Of a stretch of DNA of 14,476 nt, positions 1 to 5,932 are shown piece after piece. The number at the start of each line of letters is the position of its first letter. The stretch's first letter is position 1. The notes beneath the pieces are model-generated. The model saw nothing but the letters and a program-made list of their open reading frames with translations. It was not told the origin of the DNA and did not search any database. Made by a program: the position numbers and the translations under genes. Source of the DNA: CAZART01 sp964487555. Lineage in GTDB: Bacteria; Bacteroidota; Rhodothermia; Rhodothermales; VXPQ01. The stretch covers positions 1 to 14,476 of the forward strand of contig CAZART010000128.1 of NCBI GenBank assembly GCA_964487555.1, in the 5' to 3' direction.

Positions 1-422
1 GCGCCGACGGTCGGATAGATCGAACCGCTCATCATCACGGTGATGAGCTGCGTGAGTCCGGCGCCGATCACGCAGATGAAATAGAATACGGCGAAGCGGC
101 GACTCCCCCATGAGTTCTCAATCTGGACGCCAAACATCCAGAGGGCAAACATATTGAAGAAAAGGTGCCCGAAACCGCCGTGTAGAAATGAGTAGGTGAC
201 GAGCTGCCACGGCCAGAAATCGCCCAGCCGGCGCAATCCGTACGGCGTGCGCACGACGTCCGGAGCACCGAACGGCCACAGCGCGAACCAGTGCTCGAGC
301 ACCGACGCCGTCGTCGGAACGAGCTGCGCGAGGAACACGAGTCCGTTCAGAATCAACAGGTTCTTGATGACAGGCGGAAAGACCGAAAAGGACGTCGGTG
401 GACGATAATAATCCTGATTCAT
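1..422 (-). CDS. Rhomboid family intramembrane serine protease (partial, N-terminal 140 residues)
   Basis: Reading the minus strand from an ATG at 422 gives 140 codons that run off the window edge. Hydrophobic segments lie near residues 20-36, 72-98 and 111-131. The signature HGGFGHLFFN at 81-90 matches the rhomboid first-domain motif; H86 and N90 correspond to the His/Asn pair that forms the oxyanion hole in GlpG. A following IENSWGSRRF segment and the final YPTVGA are also typical. The visible protein stops where the family has its GxSG motif, so the catalytic serine and later histidine lie outside the window and activity cannot be judged. Rhomboids cleave membrane proteins within the bilayer of the cytoplasmic membrane. 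The gene is divergent from lpxH. Family assignment is strong from the motifs; substrate is unknown. Confidence 0.9.
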   Translation of the reverse strand, partial: MNQDYYRPPTSFSVFPPVIKNLLILNGLVFLAQLVPTTASVLEHWFALWPFGAPDVVRTPYGLRRLGDFWPWQLVTYSFLHGGFGHLFFNMFALWMFGVQIENSWGSRRFAVFYFICVIGAGLTQLITVMMSGSIYPTVG

Positions 423-627
423 GCGCCTCGTTCTTAGTTCGGGTCTGCAAACGCTCCGGCCGGCCCGCGTAGGGATCTTCCTCTTAGCGAATCCTGGTGC
501 CGAATGTTACGGGATCGCGGCTTCCGGTGAGCACGCGCGCGCCGCTTCACGCCGAGACCGCCTCTTGTGGTACCTTGAAAAGCTAAGAAAGAATATCCTG
601 CTAACGTAGGCGAGGCCGCGCCGGGCG

Positions 628-635
628 CAAAGATA
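628..635 (-). promoter_or_regulatory. Candidate -7 element for the rhomboid gene
   Basis: The minus strand reads TATCTTTG, a full match to the Bacteroidota -7 consensus TAnnTTTG. I find no TTG at the expected -33 position, and the element is about 200 nt upstream of the rhomboid start. Chance occurrence is quite possible. Confidence 0.2.
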
Positions 636-665
636 GCGTGACGAGTGCGGTCATTTCCTCCGTAT

Positions 666-795
666 CTTAACATGGAGGGCACTGATGCCTCGTCGACCTT
701 AAACATGGACGGCACGAAAGCCTCCTTGATCTCAGCTTGGACGGCACGAAAGCCTCCTCGAACTTAACATGGACGGCACGAAAGCGCCTCGCGTC
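666..795. repeat. Tandem repeat, four degenerate units of 32-33 bp
   Basis: Four contiguous units lie at 666-697, 698-730, 731-762 and 763-795. Units 2-4 share the core GGACGGCACGAAAGC, and units 1, 2 and 4 begin CTTAACATGG or CTTAAACATGG. Unit 1 has diverged most. Each unit keeps a small dyad: GGC and GCC flank ACGAAA in units 2 and 3, and GGCA and TGCC flank a 4-nt loop in unit 1. Lengths of 32, 33, 32 and 33 would break any reading frame, so the array is non-coding. Its period is close to three turns of DNA, which would place equivalent bases on roughly the same helix face. It could be a set of protein-binding sites upstream of lpxH or simply a minisatellite made by slippage. Confidence 0.85.
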
Positions 796-810
796 AGGCA
801 GGGCACCGGC

Positions 811-854
811 TTTCATGGTGACGTGCGGGGACGTTATCTTCGTATCCGCACGTC
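811..854 (+). promoter_or_regulatory. Candidate promoter and operator upstream of lpxH
   Basis: A perfect 9-bp inverted repeat, GACGTGCGG at 820-828 and CCGCACGTC at 846-854, encloses 17 nt. Inside the spacer, TATCTTCG at 835-842 has one mismatch to the Bacteroidota -7 consensus TAnnTTTG. TTTC at 811-814 lies 20 nt upstream, near the usual place of the -33 TTG element. Transcription would start near the right arm, about 35 nt before the lpxH ATG. The arms thus straddle the promoter, as an operator would. Alternatively the repeat could form a hairpin in a longer leader RNA. The repeat is directly visible; its function is inferred. Confidence 0.35.
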
Positions 855-884
855 TCCGCCACCCTCCTCAAGGTCCGGTCCCGC

Positions 885-1628
885 ATGGTTATTTTCATCT
901 CCGACATCCACCTGGGTCGATCGGAGTACCCCGAGGCGCGGGGTGAGGAAGCGGATCTGATCCGCTTCTTACGCTCGACCGAGCAGGGCATCGAGCATCT
1001 TTATCTGCTCGGGGACGTATTCGAAGCTTACATAGAATACCAGCACCTCATCCCTAAGGGGTTCGCGCGTTTTCAGGGACTGCTGGCCGAGTGGGTGGAT
1101 TCCGGCGTTCCCGTGAGCTATCTCGTCGGAAATCACGATCCGTGGCATCAGAGCTATTTTCAGCGTGAGATCGGTGCCACGGTTGAGCACGATTCCGTCC
1201 TCGTCAGTCACCACGGCCGGCGCCTTCATCTCGCGCACGGCGACGGTATCGTGGCCTCCTCGCGCGCACGAATGTGGCTGAAGAGCTGGCTGCGACATCC
1301 GGTGCCTGTCTGGATCTATCGACACGTTCTGCCCGGCGACGTGGGCATCTCGTTGGCCAAATTTGTGAATTCGACATTCGGAAAACGAACCATCGACCAC
1401 GACCTCGTGGACGGCTTGCGCGCTCATGCGCGCGCACTCCTCTCCGAATCCGAGGTGGACGCCGTCATCTTCGGTCACAGCCATCTTGCGGAGCTCCACT
1501 CCTGGCCCGAGGGCGCGTATCTGAATACCGGCTATTGGCACGAATCTCGCACGTTCGGCTGTTTGACAAAGGGCGAGTTGCGTTTAATGCGGTGGAACGG
1601 ACGAAGCATCGATATCGTGGAACGGTAG
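885..1628 (+). CDS. lpxH: UDP-2,3-diacylglucosamine diphosphatase, LpxH-like metallophosphoesterase
   Basis: The 247-residue product is a calcineurin-type metallophosphoesterase. All metal-ligand blocks are present in order: SDIHLG at 6-11 (D7, H9), GDVFE at 43-47 (D44), GNHD at 82-85 (N83), AHGD at 117-120 (H118) and GHSH at 197-200 (H198, H200). Length matches LpxH (about 240). LpxH hydrolyses UDP-2,3-diacylglucosamine to lipid X and UMP in lipid A synthesis, working at the cytoplasmic face of the inner membrane; the residues after AHGD (IVASSRARMWLKSWLR) could be the membrane-proximal helical cap. There is no nearby lpx gene, so another UDP-sugar or nucleotide phosphatase of the same fold is possible. 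The ATG is preceded only by a weak AAGG. The next gene follows 31 bp later on the same strand, so the two probably share a transcript. Confidence 0.82.
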   Translation: MVIFISDIHLGRSEYPEARGEEADLIRFLRSTEQGIEHLYLLGDVFEAYIEYQHLIPKGFARFQGLLAEWVDSGVPVSYLVGNHDPWHQSYFQREIGATVEHDSVLVSHHGRRLHLAHGDGIVASSRARMWLKSWLRHPVPVWIYRHVLPGDVGISLAKFVNSTFGKRTIDHDLVDGLRAHARALLSESEVDAVIFGHSHLAELHSWPEGAYLNTGYWHESRTFGCLTKGELRLMRWNGRSIDIVER

Positions 1629-1659
1629 ATTTTTCAGGACGCGGACTCGGACGAAGCAT

Positions 1660-4029
1660 ATGTCCAAGGTTCAGTACACAGAAGAAGAGTTGAATCGCTA
1701 CTTCAGCGATCCGCATTCCCGCCGTGCCGACGGCAACGGGCGGGGTGGGCGAGGTGCGCGGAAAGGACGCCCGAAGAAGGGCCTTCGAGGCTACTTCCAT
1801 CGCAAATTCGACGACGAAGACAAAGCGCAGGCTGCCTTTGTGCTGTCGCTCATTGCCGGCGCGGGGATGGCGGCGGTACTCGTGATCGGCATCTGGGCGC
1901 TCTTTCTGATCGACGATCTTCCGACGTTTGAACAGCTCGACAATCCGAGCCTTCAGCTCGCGACCGTTGCCTATACGGCCGACAACAGAGAGCTCGCACG
2001 CTACGCCTTTCAGAATCGTTCGTGGGTGACCTATGAGGAGATTTCCCCGCATGCCATAAATGCGCTCGTCGCGACGGAAGACCGACGTTTCTACGACCAC
2101 TGGGGGATCGATCTTCCGGGCATCGTTGTGGCGGCGAGCGAAGCGCTCACGAAGTTCAGTGTGCGTGGTGCGTCGACGATCAGCCAGCAGCTCGCTCGCA
2201 ATCTCTACAATCAGGATATCGGTTTCGACGTGTCGATCTCCCGAAAGCTGAAGGAGATGATCACGGCCATTCACCTCGAGCGCCGCTACACGAAGCGGGA
2301 GATCATTGAAATGTACCTGAATACGGTCTCCTTCAGTGAGAATGCATTCGGCATCGAGGCGTCCTCTCAGACGTTCTTCAGCAAGCCGGCCAGCGATCTG
2401 GGGCCGCTCGAGGCGGCGTCGCTCGTCGGGATGCTCCAGGCCACGACCTATTACAATCCGCACCGGAATCCGGAAAACAACCGGCGACGCCGCAACATCG
2501 TCCTGAGCCAGATGGTCAAGAGCGGCTATCTGAGTGCTGATTTTTACGAGGAGCATAGCGAGGATCCTGTGGAGGTTGACTACAATCCTTCCGCCGAGAT
2601 CACGGCCAGCCTGGCTCCCTATTTCGCCGAGCAGGTGCGTCTCTGGATGCGCGAATGGGCCCGTGAGAACGGGTACAGCCTGTATTCCGCCGGGATGCGC
2701 GTCTTTACGACCCTCGATTCGCGGATACAGGAGTTTGCGGCTGCGTCGGTTCGCGAGAATATGGATGGGCTGCAGAAGGTGGTGGATTACGAATGGGGTA
2801 CTCGCTATCCGGGACCTCCGCGGGGGGAACTCGAATGGTATCGGCAGCAGTCCGGCTACGAGCCGTTCGATTATTTCTGGAATTCAAAGCAGAGCCTCGT
2901 GAGCTCCTTCATTCGCGAGACGGAGCACTTTAGAAGCCTCCGACGCTCCGGCCAATCGGCCGACCGGGCGCTCGCGCAGCTCCGTGGAGATGAGGCATTC
3001 ATGGATTCGCTGAAGGCGCAGAAGACGCGGCTCGAGGGCTCGCTCGTCTCAATCGATCCGCACTCGGGGTACGTTAAGGCATGGGTTGGAGGCCGCAGCC
3101 TGGCCACCGACTGGTACGATCACGTCGCGACGGCGGCACGGCAGCCCGGCTCTACGTTCAAGCCGTTCGTCTATACCGCCGCCATCGACAACGGCTGGTC
3201 GCCCTACTACCGCTTGCCCGACAGCAGCTACACCTACCCGATCCCCGGAACGGGGCAGGTTTGGACGCCGGGCAACTTCGGCAATGAATCGAGTGGCGAG
3301 ATGATGACGCTTCGCGATGCGCTCGCCCAGTCGAAGAATACGGTGACGGCGCGCGTGATCACGCAGCTCGTGAATCCGAGCCAGGTCGCGTTCTATGCCC
3401 GCCGTATGGGTATCGAGAGCCCGCTCGACGAGGTACCTGCTCTCGGTCTCGGCACGAGCGACGTGACGCTGCTCGAGATGACCTCGGCCTACGGCACGCT
3501 GGCTTCGGGTGGGCTGCACTACGACCCGGTGATGGTTACTCGGATCGAGGACCGATTCGGCAATGTGCTCTACGAGCATCAGCCCTCGCCGGAGGAGGCG
3601 CTTTCGGAGGAGACCGCGTATACGGTCGTCGACATGATGCGCGGCATCATTAATTCGCAAGCCGGTACGGGTTCGCGGATCCGCTGGCAGTATGGTCTGA
3701 CGCAATACGATATGGCCGGGAAGACGGGAACGACGCAGAACGCTGCCGACGGGTGGTTCATCTTGATGCATCCGGAACTGGTCACCGGCGCGTGGGTCGG
3801 TTTTAACGACCGGCGTGTGGCCTTCCGCTCGACCTTCTGGGGCCAGGGTGCGCACAATGCGCTCTTTCTGGTCGGCGATTACTTCAGGGGACTCTCTCAG
3901 GCGGACGAAGTCGCACCTTCGGCAGAGAGCCGTTTCCCACGTCCGGAGGAGTTCGACGTGGAGTACGACCTGCCGATGCCCGACGAGCGCCGGCGTGAAG
4001 AGGACGAGGATCGGCGGGTCGGATGGTAA
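1660..4029 (+). CDS. mrcA: Class A penicillin-binding protein 1A (glycosyltransferase and transpeptidase)
   Basis: This 789-residue bifunctional enzyme polymerises and crosslinks peptidoglycan in the periplasm. A basic, glycine-rich cytoplasmic tail (about 1-50) leads into one membrane helix at about 61-84. The GT51 transglycosylase domain follows, with ATEDRRFYDHWGID at 138-151 (catalytic E140), GASTISQQLARN at 170-181 and a RRYTKREIIEMYLN block at 208-221. The transpeptidase domain has all three active-site motifs: STFK at 498-501 (nucleophile S498), SKN at 558-560 and KTGT at 688-691. A region of about 85 residues (372-457) between the two domains matches no motif I know. The C-terminal tail is highly acidic then arginine-rich. 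Length and motif order are typical of PBP1A/PonA. It follows lpxH by 31 bp, which suggests joint envelope-synthesis expression. Whether it is called PBP1A or another class A paralogue is uncertain; the enzyme class is not. Confidence 0.95.
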   Translation: MSKVQYTEEELNRYFSDPHSRRADGNGRGGRGARKGRPKKGLRGYFHRKFDDEDKAQAAFVLSLIAGAGMAAVLVIGIWALFLIDDLPTFEQLDNPSLQLATVAYTADNRELARYAFQNRSWVTYEEISPHAINALVATEDRRFYDHWGIDLPGIVVAASEALTKFSVRGASTISQQLARNLYNQDIGFDVSISRKLKEMITAIHLERRYTKREIIEMYLNTVSFSENAFGIEASSQTFFSKPASDLGPLEAASLVGMLQATTYYNPHRNPENNRRRRNIVLSQMVKSGYLSADFYEEHSEDPVEVDYNPSAEITASLAPYFAEQVRLWMREWARENGYSLYSAGMRVFTTLDSRIQEFAAASVRENMDGLQKVVDYEWGTRYPGPPRGELEWYRQQSGYEPFDYFWNSKQSLVSSFIRETEHFRSLRRSGQSADRALAQLRGDEAFMDSLKAQKTRLEGSLVSIDPHSGYVKAWVGGRSLATDWYDHVATAARQPGSTFKPFVYTAAIDNGWSPYYRLPDSSYTYPIPGTGQVWTPGNFGNESSGEMMTLRDALAQSKNTVTARVITQLVNPSQVAFYARRMGIESPLDEVPALGLGTSDVTLLEMTSAYGTLASGGLHYDPVMVTRIEDRFGNVLYEHQPSPEEALSEETAYTVVDMMRGIINSQAGTGSRIRWQYGLTQYDMAGKTGTTQNAADGWFILMHPELVTGAWVGFNDRRVAFRSTFWGQGAHNALFLVGDYFRGLSQADEVAPSAESRFPRPEEFDVEYDLPMPDERRREEDEDRRVGW

Positions 4030-4034
4030 CGTGT

Positions 4035-4048
4035 GTCGACGTTTCGAC
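4035..4048. terminator. Small hairpin in the convergent gap, possible bidirectional terminator
   Basis: GTCGA at 4035-4039 and TCGAC at 4044-4048 form a perfect 5-bp stem with a 4-nt loop, filling most of the 20-bp gap between two converging genes. There is no T-run on either side, so intrinsic termination would be weak. Confidence 0.2.
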
Positions 4049-4049
4049 G

Positions 4050-4745
4050 TCAACTCCCTCTTTCGAATGTTACGCGGGCTCCGCAATCGAGCGTGCTTGT
4101 CTGCCGCAGACGCGGCAACTCGATGCGGAACTGTGCATCATTCCAGATGCGGGCCGTATCCTCCTCGTCGATTCCCGTTAATGTCAGCACGTCACCGGAC
4201 ACAGTGTAGGATCCGTCGAATAAGGTAGACGTGATCGGCTCCGCCCGAAGCCCGGGATCCCAAATCGCCTCGAACTGTCCGAATGGATCGAGGGTTAGCC
4301 CGAAGTGGCCGCCCTGGGCAAGGGCATCGTACGTGTCGCCGCATCCCGACTCGAAGTAGGTAAAGGAAGCGGCCTGGTAGACTCCGGCAAAATCATAGCC
4401 GACTCGAAGCGTATACGTCTGGATCGTCGCCTCGTCTCCGTCGCTAGCGCGCAGCTCGATACGCTGCGCACCGGCGTGGCGACGAGCAGGCGTTCCTCGC
4501 AGCGTTAGTGCACCTCCTCGATCGTCCTCCACCGCGAGCCACAGAGGCGCTTCGACCAGATCCAGGCTGACCGCATCGCCATCCGCATCGGTAGCATGGG
4601 CCGCATATTCGTATTTGACGCCGGCAATGGCGACGGTGTCCGGCATCGTCGTGAATTCGGGAGGCTGATTGTCACCCCCGAAGAGATCACATCCGGTGAG
4701 CCAGAGCAGAAGTCCAACAAGCGGTATCCACTTCATCACGTGCAT
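4050..4745 (-). CDS. Putative lipoprotein with Ig-like and lipocalin-like regions
   Basis: The 231-residue product begins with a lipoprotein signal: a hydrophobic stretch and the lipobox LTGC with the lipidated cysteine at C19. M4 is an equally plausible start. Residues 28-117 resemble a putative Ig domain (He_PIG/cadherin-like): QPPEF at the start, ATDADGDAVSLDL at 51-63 and a closing YTLRV strand. Residues 118-231 have the look of a lipocalin-type beta-barrel: GVYQAASFTYFESG, GGHFGLTLDPFGQFEA and DGSYTVSGDVLTLTG, with C135 and C221 able to form a disulfide. The protein probably sits in the outer membrane or periplasm and may bind a small ligand or a surface component. It lies 23 bp downstream of ispE on the same strand, so it is probably co-transcribed, with no evident functional link. 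I do not recognise a specific family. Confidence 0.75.
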   Translation of the reverse strand: MHVMKWIPLVGLLLWLTGCDLFGGDNQPPEFTTMPDTVAIAGVKYEYAAHATDADGDAVSLDLVEAPLWLAVEDDRGGALTLRGTPARRHAGAQRIELRASDGDEATIQTYTLRVGYDFAGVYQAASFTYFESGCGDTYDALAQGGHFGLTLDPFGQFEAIWDPGLRAEPITSTLFDGSYTVSGDVLTLTGIDEEDTARIWNDAQFRIELPRLRQTSTLDCGARVTFERGS

Positions 4746-4768
4746 TCTCTATTACATTTGATCGCGGC

Positions 4769-5617
4769 TTAAACGACACCGCTCCATGTTCTGTGCCCGG
4801 ACCGGCGGAAGGCTTCCGCAGCGGCGGCGGCCGCGTCATGCTCCCTGAAGAAGCCGTAGACGGCCGCGCCGGTACCGGTCAGGGCCGAGAAGCCGGCGCC
4901 GGCCGAATCCATCGCCGTCTTCAGCTCTGCGACAGCCGGATAGGCTCCGAGGACGGGGCGCTCGAAATCGTTCGCGAGCTCGCGGCGCCAGCGTAGCAGG
5001 TCGTTGGATAAGACGATTTCACGCAGATCAGGCCGTCCCTGGTCCTGCGGCGTGACCATCGCGTAGGCCTCGGCCGTGGAGACCTCGATTTCAGGAACCG
5101 CGACCACGAGAGGGTAGGACGGCCGAAAGGGTTCATCCGTCTGCGGATCGATGAGAGGATCGAGCCGCTCGCCGCGTCCGGTACCGTGCGCTGCTTCGGG
5201 GCCGAGGAAGAACGGCACGTCGGAGCCGATGTCCAGGGCATGCCGCGCGAGCTGCGCATCATTCAGCCCGAGAGACCAAAATTCGTTCAGCAGCCGCAGC
5301 GTGGCCGCCGCATCGCTCGAGCCGCCTCCGAGGCCTGCCCCATACGGAATCCGTTTTTCCAGGTGCAGATGCGCGCCTTGCGCCGGCTGATAGCATTCCT
5401 GCAGCCGACGAGCGGCCTTCATGACGAGGTTGCGTCCGTCGGTCGGCAGCGCGCGATCCGAGCAGGTCATGGTCAGCTCGTCGGCCCGCTGCACGTGCAG
5501 CACGTCTATCCAGGAAATGCGAAGGAAGACGGTCTCGACGTCGTGGAAGCCGTCGGCCCGCTTGCGCAGGACGTGCAGGCCCAGGTTGATTTTCGCGCCG
5601 GCATTCTTGGTGATCAC
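4769..5617 (-). CDS. ispE: 4-diphosphocytidyl-2-C-methyl-D-erythritol kinase (IspE)
   Basis: IspE phosphorylates 4-diphosphocytidyl-2-C-methyl-D-erythritol with ATP in the cytosolic MEP pathway of isoprenoid synthesis. The 282-residue protein has the usual length and all GHMP-kinase motifs: AKINLGLHV at 8-16 with K9, the ATP-binding loop PYGAGLGGGSSDAAA at 91-105, GSDVPFF at 131-137 with catalytic D133, and the C-terminal SALTGTGAAVYGFF motif. The start is a GTG at 5617; upstream in frame there is a stop at 5642-5644 and no ATG, and the GTG places the AKINL motif at the expected distance from the N terminus. The lipoprotein gene follows 23 bp downstream. Presence of ispE shows that the organism uses the MEP rather than the mevalonate route for isoprenoids. 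Confidence 0.97.
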   Translation of the reverse strand: MITKNAGAKINLGLHVLRKRADGFHDVETVFLRISWIDVLHVQRADELTMTCSDRALPTDGRNLVMKAARRLQECYQPAQGAHLHLEKRIPYGAGLGGGSSDAAATLRLLNEFWSLGLNDAQLARHALDIGSDVPFFLGPEAAHGTGRGERLDPLIDPQTDEPFRPSYPLVVAVPEIEVSTAEAYAMVTPQDQGRPDLREIVLSNDLLRWRRELANDFERPVLGAYPAVAELKTAMDSAGAGFSALTGTGAAVYGFFREHDAAAAAAEAFRRSGHRTWSGVV

Positions 5618-5704
5618 GCGGTAGTGTGGTGTATGTGCGCCTCATCAACGACGGGGAACATGCCGCCGAGTGGCCAATTGAAGCCCGCTGTCGCCGGCGC
5701 GGCG

Positions 5705-5735
5705 TTGCGGCGGGTGCTCGCAGCGTTTATTTTAG
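5705..5735 (+). promoter_or_regulatory. Candidate promoter of the polysaccharide cluster
   Basis: TTG at 5705-5707, a 20-nt spacer and TATTTTAG at 5728-5735 resemble the Bacteroidota promoter TTTG-N19-TAnnTTTG with one mismatch in the -7 element. Transcription would begin near 5742, giving a leader of about 190 nt that contains the palindrome and the tandem repeat. Confidence 0.3.
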
Positions 5736-5792
5736 ACGACGACGCAAATCCACGTAGTCCCCTCGGCCTGACCGTCGCCTATAAGGAATATC

Positions 5793-5805
5793 GCTACGAC
5801 GTAGC
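5793..5805. promoter_or_regulatory. 13-bp perfect palindrome, possible operator
   Basis: GCTACG and CGTAGC flank one central A, giving a perfect odd-length dyad about 128 bp upstream of the first polysaccharide gene. This is the size of a dimeric regulator half-site pair. It could also form a small RNA stem, although a 1-nt loop disfavours that. Function is inferred. Confidence 0.3.
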
Positions 5806-5855
5806 TCCTTGCAAGAATCTCGAAGTCATTCGTGCTTCGCTGTCAGGCGACCTTG

Positions 5856-5900
5856 TATTATTCGGCCTTCTATTTCGTTCGGCCACTATTCGTTCGGCCA
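5856..5900. repeat. Short tandem repeat (15-16 bp units) before the polysaccharide cluster
   Basis: Two near-identical abutting copies, CTATTTCGTTCGGCCA at 5870-5885 and CTATTCGTTCGGCCA at 5886-5900, differ by one T. A partial third copy with TATTATTCGGCC precedes them from 5856. The array ends 32 bp before the start codon of the export gene. It may be a repeated binding site or a slippage product whose copy number could vary between strains. Confidence 0.75.
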
Positions 5901-5932
5901 CGGCCCACGAGACATTTTAATCCTCATCACAC

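Larger units (their letters stand above)
423..884. other. Divergent intergenic region without a convincing gene
   Basis: This stretch separates the minus-strand rhomboid gene from the plus-strand lpxH-like gene. Short open frames exist on both strands, but their translations are arginine- and alanine-rich, resemble no family I know and cross the tandem repeat, whose unit length is not a multiple of three. I therefore treat it as non-coding. It contains a minus-strand promoter-like motif (628-635), a four-unit tandem repeat (666-795) and an inverted repeat with a plus-strand promoter-like motif (811-854). In 423-627 I see nothing I can name. Confidence 0.6.
5618..5932. other. Divergent intergenic region between ispE and the polysaccharide cluster
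   Basis: About 315 bp separate the minus-strand ispE from the plus-strand export gene. An open frame of about 95 codons (5633-5920) exists, but its translation resembles no family I know and spans the short tandem repeat, so I do not call it a gene. The region holds a promoter candidate (5705-5735), a 13-bp perfect palindrome (5793-5805) and a 15-16-bp tandem repeat (5856-5900), all of which fit a regulatory role for the cluster downstream. Confidence 0.6.

Noticed and set aside
434..715. Minus-strand open frame of 93 codons before the rhomboid gene
   Set aside because: Composition is arginine-rich and low in complexity, it enters the tandem repeat and matches no known family.
666..795. CRISPR array
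   Set aside because: Units abut with only a few variable bases between cores, no spacers of normal size exist, and there are no cas genes nearby.
1465..2556. Long minus-strand open frame antisense to lpxH and the penicillin-binding protein gene
   Set aside because: It is a shadow of two strongly supported genes in GC-rich DNA; its translation is rich in Arg, His and Ile with no domain.
5633..5920. Open frame of about 95 codons in the region between ispE and the export gene
   Set aside because: It starts close to the ispE start on the opposite strand, has no recognisable domain, is part of a longer frame antisense to ispE and runs through a short tandem repeat.
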